A stretch of 52,881 nucleotides of DNA from Willaertia magna (lineage: Eukaryota > Heterolobosea > Eutetramitea > Acrasida > Naegleriidae): positions 1-52,881 of the forward strand of contig CADWAF010000611.1 in the NCBI GenBank assembly GCA_902984215.1, written 5' to 3'. The position numbers and the translations under genes are program-made. Below, piece by piece: positions 8,940 to 19,153 of the stretch (within the stretch, counting starts at the first letter, position 1; every line of letters starts with the position of its first letter). A model generated the notes under the pieces. That model worked only from the letters and a program-made list of their open reading frames with translations. It did not search any database and was not told the DNA's origin.

Positions 8940-10268
8940 TTACAATGTTTTAAGATAGTCTTCGATTGTGATGTTTGAATTTCCTATAGAAAGAAGTATT
9001 TCTCCATCGTTCAGTAGCTTTACTCCAATATCTTGTTGAGAAACTGGTGTCTCGATTGTTTTTTCATTTGGCGTTTGTTTAACCTTTTTCTCAGTTGATT
9101 TCCTTTGTGTTTTTGACTTGTGAGGCGTTGACTTTTTAACTATCACTTCTGTTTGAGGTTCCTCACAAACAGCTGTTGTTGATTTCATGGAATGACTTAA
9201 TTCCTGTATTTCCAAAATATGTTCTGTTGCAAGGGATAAATCCTCCATTCTTTGCAGTACAAACTTTAACTCTTTTTTAAGGGAAACATTTTGTTGTAAT
9301 ATTGTGTGAATATATTCTTCTGTCTTCCTTATTTTCTCGTCAAAACAGTGTCTCAGTGCTAGCATGTCGTTATTAACCCTTTCAATATCTCTTTTTCTTT
9401 TTTGTCTTTCGCTAGCTAATAACTTCTCTAAGCTTGCCATTTTAACTGAATTATCCTCAATGACATTTTCATCATCAAAATCATTAGGAACCCTGATATC
9501 AGAAGTATTAACAAAAGAAACATCCTCTGTTTTACAATTATCTTCTTTCCTTTCCACAGACTCTGTAGTCTTAGTTGCCTCTTTATTTGGTTCAGCCCCA
9601 GATATTTGGCCCTTTCCCTTCACTTCTTCTTCTTTCCTTCTTTCTTCTCTTTTATGTTTAATATGCTGTAGTCTTTCTTTATAATCTCTTTTCACTGTAA
9701 CGCTTGGAGGTCCTTTACTTTTCTTTCTCCAATAATTATCTCCAACTATCTTCATTAATTTCTTTTCAAATTCAGTATCCTCAATTGCTTCTGTTGAGGT
9801 ATGACTTTGCAAAGAAGTTAAAACGTTATTTCCATACGTTTTCTTTAATTCATTTTCTAATGATGCAATCTCTCTTTCCAATCTTGCGTTTCTTTCTTCT
9901 AATGAGGTGGGCGTTATTCTTTCTTCTTGTTTCAGTTCTGTTGATACTGACTTTAGATTTTCATTGGTTTTTTCTGGTGAGGTAAGAATTATTTCTTCTT
10001 CTTTAGTTAAATCTGTAAAGACTTCAGTATTGTCAGAAGAATCTACCAGTGCTTCTTGAATTTTAATATTTTCTCTCTCTTCCTTTATATTTGTTTCATA
10101 ATCCTCAATTTCAGAATCTTCGGAATTAAAGTATGGATCTGTATTTTCTTGATTGCCACTAGGTGAGTTTGTGGTTGAGGAACTTTTCTTCTTTACTGCT
10201 GTTTTTAATATTTCATCACAAATTGTAGTTGAATTTGGCGCCTTTGAGAATTTTTCATTTTTCTTCAT
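8940..10268 (-). CDS. coiled-coil protein of unknown function
   Basis: 442 aa from ATG 10268, chosen because the ORF upstream of it begins with a non-ATG codon and this ATG follows an A-run. The N-terminal 120 residues are acidic and disordered. Heptad-rich segments follow near 128-150 and 265-345 (for example MASLEKLLASERQKRKRD and QQNVSLKKELKFVLQRMEDL), with a basic Lys/Thr-rich linker and a short terminal motif NSNITIEDYLKTL. I do not recognise a family. A GGCGCC palindrome within TTTGGCGCC lies at 10234-10242, inside the first codons, reminiscent of E2F-like sites elsewhere in the window. A TATA-like TTTATATATAA lies on this strand at 10338-10348, about 70 nt upstream. Confidence 0.75.
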   Translation of the reverse strand: MKKNEKFSKAPNSTTICDEILKTAVKKKSSSTTNSPSGNQENTDPYFNSEDSEIEDYETNIKEERENIKIQEALVDSSDNTEVFTDLTKEEEIILTSPEKTNENLKSVSTELKQEERITPTSLEERNARLEREIASLENELKKTYGNNVLTSLQSHTSTEAIEDTEFEKKLMKIVGDNYWRKKSKGPPSVTVKRDYKERLQHIKHKREERRKEEEVKGKGQISGAEPNKEATKTTESVERKEDNCKTEDVSFVNTSDIRVPNDFDDENVIEDNSVKMASLEKLLASERQKRKRDIERVNNDMLALRHCFDEKIRKTEEYIHTILQQNVSLKKELKFVLQRMEDLSLATEHILEIQELSHSMKSTTAVCEEPQTEVIVKKSTPHKSKTQRKSTEKKVKQTPNEKTIETPVSQQDIGVKLLNDGEILLSIGNSNITIEDYLKTL

Positions 10269-10337
10269 TTTTTCCAATTTTATTACATGTTAAATTGGTT
10301 ATTATTAATAAAATACAAGTATAAATCCTTTTAAAGG

Positions 10338-10348
10338 TTATATATAAA
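10338..10348 (-). promoter_or_regulatory. TATA-like element upstream of the coiled-coil gene
   Basis: On the minus strand this reads TTTATATATAA, 70-80 nt upstream of ATG 10268 and downstream of the tRNA-Leu gene. Position and sequence are suggestive only; this genome is AT-rich, so chance occurrence is likely. Confidence 0.35.
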
Positions 10349-10421
10349 CAGGTTGTAAAAATTGAATCTTTTTTTAAATTCGAATACTTAAAAAACATTT
10401 TTTCAAAAACTAAAATTAATT

Positions 10422-10503
10422 GGTCAGGGTGGGATTTGAACCCACGAACCCATGCGGGATTAGATCTTAAGTCTAACGCGTTTGACCACTCCGCCACCTG
10501 ACC
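10422..10503 (-). tRNA. tRNA-Leu (anticodon UAA)
   Basis: 82-nt type II tRNA, intronless. Acceptor stem GGTCAGG pairs perfectly with CCTGACC. The D arm has GGAGTGG, the anticodon stem TTAGA/TCTAA closes loop CTTAAGA with anticodon TAA, a long variable arm contains CCCGCATGGG, and the T arm is GTGGG-TTCAAAT-CCCAC. A- and B-box promoters are intact. T-rich stretches a few nt after the 3' end (toward 10405) could terminate Pol III. CCA is not encoded, as expected for a eukaryotic nuclear gene. Confidence 0.97.
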
Positions 10504-10635
10504 GGCTCGGAAAATGTGGTTTTATCAAATTATTTATATTGGGCAAGACATTTTGTTGTTTTGTTGCTTTTGGGTTTTTTGGTTTACAATGGTGGGCTAT
10601 TAATTACAAAGTTTATTGATAATAAATAAATATGA

Positions 10636-11345
10636 TTAAATTGTCTTAGTATTTGAGAAGAATTGTCTTAAAGCAAATACCTGACCTACAGCCATAACAG
10701 CAATAGCAATCATCTCTACAACACCCCAAAACATGACTTTAGTGTTTGTTACTTCTGCCAAATCTCTATGACTTTGTTCTCTCACACGATAAAACTTTTG
10801 TTCTTGTTGAATTTCAGTTAAACCTTCCATTAAACGGTAAGCTGACTTAACAATTGGATCTTTTTCTTCAACCTTATTAAGATGTGGATCAAATAAATCA
10901 CCAACATGTACTTCAAAAGTAACAGTCTTTGAAGAAAGTTTAGACATCTTGTTAGAAAAACAAATTTTGTACATTCCACTTTCTACTGCAGTAAAAGTGT
11001 ATTTTCCTTCAGTTTCACCTTTACTTTCGTGAACAAGAGAACCTTGAGGTGAATAAATAGAAAGATCAATATCTAAATAACCGCCACTAGATACTTGAAA
11101 TTGTAGCAAAACTTTAGCCTTTATATCATCATCAAAAAATCAAATCGGAATCGGAATTAATAATTTTTTAAGCCTTTTTATAAAAAAACTTTTTAAAAAA
11201 CTCATCATCCACTTACATTCTTCCTCTTTACTTCTTCCCAAAAACATTGCTCTGCATGAGGATCAATCTTTACACTTAAACTATTTACCAAGCAAACCCC
11301 AGCAAGAACCAACAAGAAACAAATCACAAGAAAATTTCTATTCAT
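10636..11345 (-). CDS. p24/EMP24 family cargo receptor, TMED2-like, two exons
   Basis: Exon 1 is 11217-11345 and exon 2 is 10636-11118, joined across a 98-nt intron (GTAAGT donor, AAAG acceptor) in phase 0; 203 aa. Residues 1-22 form a signal peptide. A GOLD domain follows, with AEQCFWEEV (Cys34), GYLDIDLSIYSP, KYTFTAVESGMYKICFSNKM and a second Cys that would form the conserved disulphide. A luminal coiled coil (YRVREQSHRDLAEVTN) precedes one membrane span near the C terminus and a short tail RQFFSNTKTI with the FF motif used for COPII binding. The GOLD sequence is closest to the p24-beta (TMED2) class. These proteins cycle between ER and Golgi in COPI/COPII vesicles. The start lies only 30 bp from the divergent SMG8-like start. 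Confidence 0.93.
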
Positions 11346-11352
11346 TTTTTTA

Positions 11353-11360
11353 ACCTTGTT
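11353..11360 (+). promoter_or_regulatory. ACCTTGTT motif in a 30-bp divergent promoter
   Basis: ACCTTGTT sits in the 30-bp gap between the p24 start (11345, minus) and the SMG8-like start (11376, plus). The same octamer recurs in the divergent spacer at 24.9-25.2 kb. Function is inferred from recurrence only. Confidence 0.4.
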
Positions 11361-11375
11361 CTTTTTTTGTAAAAA

Positions 11376-14210
11376 ATGAAGAAATGCTACTACACGTTCT
11401 TTTCTGATGAATTCCCATCACCTCTACAACCAAATGCTGCTACCATTAATACATCATCATCCGGATTGACAACATCATCATTTACTAGTAATGGATCTAA
11501 TACTGGTAGTGGTCAAATTAAATTTAATAATACTAGTGGAAATATTGGTGGATTAAAAACTTTTTCTAATGCGAACAATCCACTATCTTCTTCTTCTACA
11601 AATCCGAACAATTCAAATACTGCTTCTTCCTATTCTACTCCTCCACATTTCATAAGTAAACAAGAAAAAGAACGTTTAAGATTAAACTTTAAAAAGACTG
11701 TTTCTATCGCTTTTATTGGAATGGGAAACGACAAGGCTTTAGATATAACGAACCAAATCTTGAAAAGACCAATTTTTAAGAGGGAAATGAAATCTACTGG
11801 AATTAAAAAGGAACAACAACAAGCCTCTTTGGATACTAGTGCTACTACTTCTACCTCTTCTCCTACTCTTCATTCTTCTACAAATAGTGGTAATGCAAGT
11901 AATAATTCTACAGAAGGGTTTGTTTTGGTTGGAAATGTAATGAATGCTGATAAATTAAATAGATCATCATCATCTTCTACTATTCCGAACAATAATTCAA
12001 CTAATCAATCAAGTAATAACACTGAAAATATAAAGAAAAAACATCCAGTTACAATTGATTCTTATCATGATGTAGAACAAGGTAGAATTTATTTATATGC
12101 AGATATAATGCAAAAACCTGAACATTGTAAAACATTTATTGAACAATTTCTTTCACAAAAAATTGAACAAACAATTAATAATCCAAATTTATTTCCAACA
12201 AATAATTATTGCTTTGATTTAGAACAAGCTTTAGATTATGAAAGAATTTTACATACTTTATTGTTTTTATTTCAAACATGTCATATGATTTTTTTTATTA
12301 CACCAACTTCACAAGTTGCTGGAACTGTATGTTCAAATTTACATCAAAGTTTATTAACATTATTTAGAGTTTTACAAATAAGTAAAAATTATGTGAATAG
12401 TAAGATATTAGATTTAATTCATTCAGGTACTTTACCAGTAAATGATAATAACCCAACAATGAATATGATTAACACAATTTTAGGAAGCGGTGTAATGTCT
12501 TCATTATATAGTCCTGGTAGAGTATTACCTGTTATTTCTTTTATATTTGTTCATGAAAGAATTCAATTTAATAGAATGGTAGAAACTTGTCAGAAACAAA
12601 ATCAAAATAAATCAATTGAAGATATTAATGAATATTTATTAAATAGACTTCAAAGTTCATTAGAAAATCAAGTTAGAAATCAAATTTTAAGAAAAGGAAA
12701 ATTTTCTGGGATAGATAACACTAAAACACCATTATTTATGTTAGATCCTCAAACATGTACTTTTGTAATAGTAGAACCACAAGATGTTAATGAAGCAGCT
12801 AGTTTTAATAAGAGAAAAGAATTAAATCAAACCAGAAACGTATTGTTTTCTTTATCTAAAATGAATTTAAATAATAATGATCAACAACAAGATAGTAATT
12901 CTATTTATTATCCAAAGGCAACAAGTTCACCATTTAAGAAGCCATCTAATGAAATTAAGAAGCTATCAGATGAAGCAAGTTATTTATTTATTTCAAAAGT
13001 TAGTTCTTTTATTCAAAAACAACACGAATATTTCTTAAAACAAATGCAAGTTGGTAAACGTTTTATTTTACCTTATTCATTACATTGGTATCAAGCAACA
13101 TTTGCTTTTGAAGAACTATTTTCACTTGACAACCAAGAATTACAGAAAGCATTATTAGAAAAAAGCAAAGAAGCTATTCATCCAAATTTATCTTTCTCTG
13201 AAAAGCGTTGCAAACAAGCTTTTAATATTGTCAAAGAGCAATTCTTACAAAAGGTAAATAATCCACAAATGAAGGTAGTTGATTTAGCAAATGAAACAAT
13301 AACAAGATATAATTCATTTGCATGTGGTTTCTTTAATTCTTATTATCAACAAGAATTACAATCCTTTTTAAAACCATATACAAGTAAGACAGATGCAAAT
13401 CAAAATCAAGGAAAACATAATTTACCTTATCCATTCACACAAGGTTCTCCAATTTTATTTATAACTATAGATAAAGCTGGGGAGTATAATACAATTTTAA
13501 GTACTTCTTCTTCTAGTTTAAGTAGCACTACTAGCAGTGAAAGTGGTGGTAATAATAGCGTGAATAACAATGGCACTATTAAGATTGCAAATCAATTAGT
13601 TAATTTAATTGAAGTACATTTACTTCCAAAAGAAAAGTTTTCAAGTCCAAAGAAAAAGAAGAAGAAATTTACAAAACTAGAAGAAGTAAATAGTTCTTCC
13701 AACGTTATTGATAGTTTATGGATTGGTTTTGAATATGAAACTCCAAGAAAGAACTGTTTTCTTACTTTTGAACAATTAGCTCTACTTTATAAACAACAAT
13801 ATCATTCAACAGAATTAAATCCATTAGAAATGATATTAAAAACAAACATTCCTTTGTTTTTACCTTCCAATTGGTTTATTGTTGACAAGAGGGCTTCTGT
13901 TGCTCGTTTAAAGCAAATTATAATTGGAGTGCCAGATATTAATAATTTACCTTTCCTAGTGACTTTTTCACCAAAGATTTCAGCTCCATCAATTCAACAA
14001 GTAGATTCAACAGTAGGTACTAATACGTCAGTACCTAACACTCAATCAACAGGTAATAGAGTATTTGGATTATCACAAATTAAGAATGGTATTTCAATTT
14101 CTAAAAATCAATTTGTGGTTGTTGAATTAGAATATGACAGCAGTCAACTATCAAATTATAATGATTTGACCAGCCTACAATTATTAGGGGGATCGATTCA
14201 ACTTGTGTAA
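11376..14210 (+). CDS. SMG8-like nonsense-mediated decay factor
   Basis: 944 aa, intronless. After an S/T/N-rich N terminus, residues near 110-130 (VSIAFIGMGNDKALDITNQIL) begin a degenerate GTPase-like fold. Next come LYADIMQ, the CHMIFFITPTSQ segment, LTLFRVLQISK, LPVISFIFVHERIQF, and the diagnostic stretch LENQVRNQILRKGKFSG with LFMLDPQTCTFVIVEP, all in SMG8 order. A later segment NLSFSEKRCKQAF matches the conserved Cys-containing block of SMG8. In animals SMG8 with SMG9 restrains the SMG1 kinase that phosphorylates UPF1. Several N/S-rich inserts enlarge the loops. The start at 11376 is the first ATG after an A-run; with the p24 gene 30 bp away there is little room for another. Confidence 0.78.
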   Translation: MKKCYYTFFSDEFPSPLQPNAATINTSSSGLTTSSFTSNGSNTGSGQIKFNNTSGNIGGLKTFSNANNPLSSSSTNPNNSNTASSYSTPPHFISKQEKERLRLNFKKTVSIAFIGMGNDKALDITNQILKRPIFKREMKSTGIKKEQQQASLDTSATTSTSSPTLHSSTNSGNASNNSTEGFVLVGNVMNADKLNRSSSSSTIPNNNSTNQSSNNTENIKKKHPVTIDSYHDVEQGRIYLYADIMQKPEHCKTFIEQFLSQKIEQTINNPNLFPTNNYCFDLEQALDYERILHTLLFLFQTCHMIFFITPTSQVAGTVCSNLHQSLLTLFRVLQISKNYVNSKILDLIHSGTLPVNDNNPTMNMINTILGSGVMSSLYSPGRVLPVISFIFVHERIQFNRMVETCQKQNQNKSIEDINEYLLNRLQSSLENQVRNQILRKGKFSGIDNTKTPLFMLDPQTCTFVIVEPQDVNEAASFNKRKELNQTRNVLFSLSKMNLNNNDQQQDSNSIYYPKATSSPFKKPSNEIKKLSDEASYLFISKVSSFIQKQHEYFLKQMQVGKRFILPYSLHWYQATFAFEELFSLDNQELQKALLEKSKEAIHPNLSFSEKRCKQAFNIVKEQFLQKVNNPQMKVVDLANETITRYNSFACGFFNSYYQQELQSFLKPYTSKTDANQNQGKHNLPYPFTQGSPILFITIDKAGEYNTILSTSSSSLSSTTSSESGGNNSVNNNGTIKIANQLVNLIEVHLLPKEKFSSPKKKKKKFTKLEEVNSSSNVIDSLWIGFEYETPRKNCFLTFEQLALLYKQQYHSTELNPLEMILKTNIPLFLPSNWFIVDKRASVARLKQIIIGVPDINNLPFLVTFSPKISAPSIQQVDSTVGTNTSVPNTQSTGNRVFGLSQIKNGISISKNQFVVVELEYDSSQLSNYNDLTSLQLLGGSIQLV

Positions 14211-14459
14211 TTCAATATTGATGTTTAATCTTTACATTAATATTTGCCTTAAACTATTTTAGGTTGTTGAACATGGCACTTTATAGCTGTTAAATATGAA
14301 CATTTCATGAACATATGAATTTATAAGATTCACTAAAGCGAAATCAACACAAACAGAAGAGCGAAGCAACAAAAGAAGGAAAAGAGAAAACCGAGCTCAT
14401 AAATATTTACTTTTTTATATTAAATAATAAATAATTTAGTTATTTATTGACCAGTGATT

Positions 14460-15017
14460 TTAGAATACAAATAATAAAGAAGCAATGAATAAAAGTAAAG
14501 GAATAATGGATGATGACAAAACTGAAGAATCATTGCTACTCTTCTTAACTCTCTTACAGTATGCATTTTGAGCAACTCCTCTTGCATGTTCAACTTCTAA
14601 TCCACGTGTTGCATAAGTACCAGAAACAATAGTTACTTGTGGGGAATATGCAACTGAGGAAGTCTTTGTACTTGCATCAGAAACATTAACACCAAACATA
14701 TAAACAGCATTTTCAATTAATAAAGTTGCATCAAGGAATACTTTTGGATTGTTATAATTTTGAACTTGACCACCTTCTAATGCGATTGCTGCAACGTCTG
14801 TTTTATTTGCCACAGACCATACAATGAATGTGAAAGTAGTGTTTGAATTAGCTTGATAGGTACTATTTCCAGCGTTTAAAGTAACACCAATACAAGCATT
14901 AATTGTTGTAGTGTTTGGTTCAAGAGTTAATACTGCAACTGGTCCAGCAGCCTTTGATGTTTGGACAGAGAAATACAAAGCTAATAAAGTTGCAAGGATA
15001 ACAACAATGAATTTCAT
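14460..15017 (-). CDS. small secreted, probably GPI-anchored protein
   Basis: 185 aa from ATG 15017, preferred over the upstream ATG at 15047 because it gives a standard signal peptide (MKFIVVILATLLALYFS) and follows an A-run. The mature part has an Ig/PKD-like beta pattern (TLEPNTTTINACIGVTLNAG, FTFIVWSV, YMFGVNVSDAS) with several N-glycosylation sequons. It ends in a Ser-rich spacer and a C-terminal hydrophobic tail without a cytosolic extension, the arrangement of a GPI-anchor signal. Two cysteines flank the domain. No confident family. A consensus-like TATA box is 47-55 nt upstream. Confidence 0.72.
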   Translation of the reverse strand: MKFIVVILATLLALYFSVQTSKAAGPVAVLTLEPNTTTINACIGVTLNAGNSTYQANSNTTFTFIVWSVANKTDVAAIALEGGQVQNYNNPKVFLDATLLIENAVYMFGVNVSDASTKTSSVAYSPQVTIVSGTYATRGLEVEHARGVAQNAYCKRVKKSSNDSSVLSSSIIPLLLFIASLLFVF

Positions 15018-15063
15018 GATTTTTTTTAACAGACGCAATATAGACAAGCGAAGAGATGCCGGA

Positions 15064-15072
15064 GCTTTTATA
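15064..15072 (-). promoter_or_regulatory. TATA box candidate (TATAAAAGC)
   Basis: Minus-strand TATAAAAGC, 47-55 nt upstream of ATG 15017 of the secreted protein gene. A similar TATAAATAG precedes the secreted repeat protein gene at 44772. Confidence 0.5.
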
Positions 15073-15331
15073 ATGGATATTGATGGCTACAACAAATGTG
15101 TCACCTCAATAAAGTTATTATAATACTGTGCATCAAATCAAACCAACGGCCAGTCGTTGACAACTCAACTGATTTTATTGAGGTTACAGGCATTTTAATT
15201 CAAAAATATCCATACGTCTTCTGGAAATTCCAGTGCCTCTTCCTTTTGTCGCGCTTACTTAAATTCGAATTAATTTAGGATCGAAAGAAACATTAGAAAA
15301 TTAAAGTTTTAATTAATAAATAATTTTTGTA
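15073..15331. other. intergenic stretch without a supported gene
   Basis: Spacer between the secreted protein gene promoter and the end of the M16 gene. It is somewhat less AT-rich than neighbouring spacers. Short plus-strand frames here have no family resemblance; I see no RNA gene. Confidence 0.4.
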
Positions 15332-18300
15332 TTAACACTCATTATTTACTTGCTTTGAAGTTAATAATACTGCGCTTATTTCTCTTCCCATAAATTGTGT
15401 TGCCTCCTTAAAGATGGCCTTAAATTCGTCATACTTTGCATTTTGTATGTAAGAGAGGATGTCAATATCATCTTCTTTACGTATAAAGTTAGAAGAATAT
15501 GTACTAGGTGATGTTAATGATACACCTCTAATAAATTCAAACCAAATATCTTCATTTTCTAATTCGCTTTCAATAGCAGAGGCAGTAGAGCTCTTAATAT
15601 TATTAAAGAAAGTTTCTGGTATATCTTGTCCCATTGATTTTGTAAAAGCATTCAAACTTGCTTTAATATTCACATAATCATCACCAATTGGCTCTGGATA
15701 AGTTCCAGCTAAATAAAAGATATAACTTAATGCAAACTTATCCATTAATATATATGGTTTGCTTGAAACAACCGCAAAATAGGAAAATCCGTGTTGTGAA
15801 CGAATGACATCAAAGGCATAAGCACGTAGTAATTCATTATAAAAGATCATCTTTGAGAAAGAAGGTTGACTAGGACCTACACCAATACTTGGAATAACAG
15901 AGGCAATAAAAGCTCTATCTGGTGCTCTAGATAATACCTCACATTGATAATTAGCATCAGTAAAGTTTTGAATAATTGGGAAAGATATCTTAAAGTTGGA
16001 TTCGTGTTGTTTTGAATAAATATCAAAACCAATAATATCTTTCAAAGCAGGTTTAGTTTCTCTTTCAATAGTACCAAACCATAAATCTAATTGTTTAATA
16101 ATATTATTAGTGTCGAAATCTCCAACTAGATTGATTTCAAATCTATTAATGTCACGTTCACCATCTTTCCATAAAGAAAAGTGTTGTGATACCCAGTATT
16201 GAGTTAATGCAGGGTTTACATTCTTTAAACTATCAGCAGTGTATACTCTATGTTCATTTCCAAAAGCTTTTCTAACTCCTCTTTCAACAATTTCACCTCT
16301 TAATCTAGTTAATAAATCTAAAGAGAAAGTTAAATCATCTAATTTCTTATATTGTTCAAGAACTTTTTCTTTTACGTCACTAGTATAGATTGGATGTATT
16401 GCAAGTCTCAATGCTTTAAGTTTAGATGTGTAATCCATAGTAGTCACTTGGCAGGTAAGGTCTTCCATCCACTTTGGATAGTTTATACATTGAGCACTTA
16501 ATGTTGTAGAAATACTTATATAATCAGATGAACAAGTAATTGTTGGAAGTACTCCCCTTGTTTCTGAATAGAAATACTCTTTCTTATTATTATAATATCT
16601 AGAACCTCCAATAATACCTTCGTTTATGAACTCACATGCGCCTTTCAATTCATTATTGGCAGTTGATTTTCCACCCAAAGCAACAACTTCAATGAGTGAA
16701 GAACCTTTTCTCTTAGAATTCATTTTCTTGATATTAACCCTCAATCCATTAGATAATTTATAAACTATAACACCTAACTTATCATTTGTATAATCAACTT
16801 TGGCTGTTGAAGAAGCTAATTTTGGTGGGTCTTCTAGAGTTGGCAGGGAAGAAATAAGTAATGAAGAAAGACTTCCAAGTTGAGAAACAGCACCTAAGCT
16901 AGCATCTACAGCACTAATTGGTTGATTTAAAATCTTTTTCATGTGGTCAATTATGGTTTGCTTATTTGGTTTTGGAACTGATGATGGACTATTTGTTTTA
17001 CCCATTATAATAGATGAACTAACTTGATTAGATCTCTTTATATGTGGATATAACACTGGCTTATTTTCATTAATTATATCAGATAAGGATTGGACAAAGA
17101 ATTGAGCATTTGCCTTAACCATTTCAGTATGTGAATATAAAGCAAAGCTAAAACCAAAATAAGGAGAATAAGCAGATAATTCATCATGAATATTAAGGAA
17201 ATCATATTTAGGATCTTCATTTCCAATTAATCTTTGAACAAGTTCAGAAGAATCTTGAGTATTTGCATAATAAGTTCCTTGTGAGTATAAAGCATTTAAA
17301 TAAAAAGATAAAGCTATTAAAACAGCTGGATTTAAATCTTCATCTGCCATACGTTTCATTTCTTCAATTGCGATCTTATAATCCTCACGGAAAGTAGATT
17401 GTTCTGGAGCTCCAGGTGTTAAAATTGCCCAGACAAATAATTTAGAAGCAAATCCATAATCATTAGTAATGTAGGAACCAGCTAATCTCATATCGTAAGC
17501 ATCTCCATAAGTTAATAAATATCTACCTGTTGCAATTGCAGTATAGTAATAATAAAACATCATGTCAGAAGTTTCTTTTCTATAATAATTACTATTTCTT
17601 GGATATCCTTCATAAGGTGAAGATGCAACTAAGGCAAATGTCATTGCATCAAAATCTTCAATTTCATCAATATAAAGAATTGGTTGATAAGGTTTTGGAA
17701 CACCAACTTCCTTTTGTTGTGGTACAGGGGCTATTGTTGTGACCTTAGTTGACCAAAACTTTTTAACACTAGTTTCTAAATCATTTAAATTTGCATCACC
17801 AACAATAAGTAATCTCATATTACTTAAGACATACCATTTATCATAATACTTCTTTAAATCAGCAACTGTCCAAGATCTAATAGCATCTGCTGTACCTATT
17901 GGGAAACGTTTGCCAACTCTAAAAGAATCACCACTATGATTTTCAAGAGTTTTCAAAAGAGCAAAATAGTAAGAAGAATTTCCCTTTCTTTCTTCACCAA
18001 GTACTGCACCACGTTCTACATCAAAATATTCTTGAATAAATTCAGCTCCTTGTACTTGGTTATAGAAAATACTCATAGCATCTTCAATATTACTAACTTT
18101 TACATCATTTAACATATACACAGTTGATCTGAAATCAGTCCATGCGTTAAAATTACCAAGCTATTTCCATAATTATTAATGTTATAATAATAATTGAAAT
18201 TTTAAAATTATTTAATAAAATTAAAAACTTACTGGTGTATTTTCAATTTTTTGCCACACACCACCTCTTCCTTTATATTCTTTAGAATTATCAACTGTAA

Positions 18301-18968
18301 ATTTAATATTAAATTTTAATATTAAAATATAAATAATAAAACTTACAAGCCATATGTTCAACCATGTGACTTATACCCAATTCCCCATCTTCTTCATTTA
18401 AACTTCCAGTAAAAACCTGTAACAATGCAGAAAATCTTTTCGGCTTAAAAGAATTTTGCATTAACACATAACTTAGACCATTTTCAGTAATTAAACCTTT
18501 TTTAATGTTCTTAATAAAATCACTTGTTGTTTCACTTGTAACACCAGAACCTGTACTTTCAGAAATTAATTTTGAATAGTTTTGAGTCATTTCTGGAGCG
18601 ATTAATAATAAACCCAAAAGGTAAACTACAATTAAGATTGTAATGCCAATAGGTAGACAACAACAACAGGTACATAAACAACCTATAATTGATTTTGATA
18701 CTTTTCTCTTATTATTTGGTTGTCTTATAACGTTTTCGGCAGTATTAAGATGAATTTCATCATCTTCATGGTGATGATGTATAGGTTGTTGATGATGAGT
18801 ATATTCTTCGTCATTATGATTATTATTAGTATAATATTGACCTGTATTTGGATTATATGCAGAACTTGTTTCATAATGTTCTCTTAAGCCTTCCAAACTA
18901 CTTCTTGAATGGTCATCATCGGAATGAGTCGTGTTATTCTCTCCGTGCTCTATTGGCTGGTGACTCAT
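15332..18968 (-). CDS. M16 (insulinase/pitrilysin) zinc metallopeptidase, type II membrane-anchored, three exons
   Basis: Exons 18347-18968, 18233-18294 and 15332-18160; introns of 52 and 72 nt with GTAAGT donors and CAG/TAG acceptors; 1,170 aa. The N-terminal 90 residues are His/Asn-rich and cytosolic-looking, then a Cys-rich membrane span (about 93-124). The active half has the inverted zinc motif HMVEH at 201-205 (ligands His201 and His205, catalytic Glu204), NFNAWTDFRSTVYM, and VERGAVLGEE, which supplies the distal Glu ligand. The second half keeps the fold but has GACEFINEG where HxxEH would be, so it is inactive, as in insulysin-type enzymes. The domain would face the lumen or the outside if the topology is type II. 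Start ATG 18968 is preferred over 19031 because the upstream extension is intron-like. Confidence 0.88.
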
Positions 18969-19153
18969 TTTTATTTTAATTTTATTAATCAAAATAGAAT
19001 GCAACATGAAATTATTTAGATGTTTTTTCACAATTAAAATTGTAAAACCAATAGTATTAATTTAAAGATTAAAAAAAATTAATTATTATAAGAAATTATA
19101 CTTATAAAATTATGATTTTTTCATTACAATAATGAAATTATAATTTAAAAAAA

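Noticed and set aside
15096..15278. Plus-strand 60-codon frame
   Set aside because: No ATG context or homology; spacer shadow.
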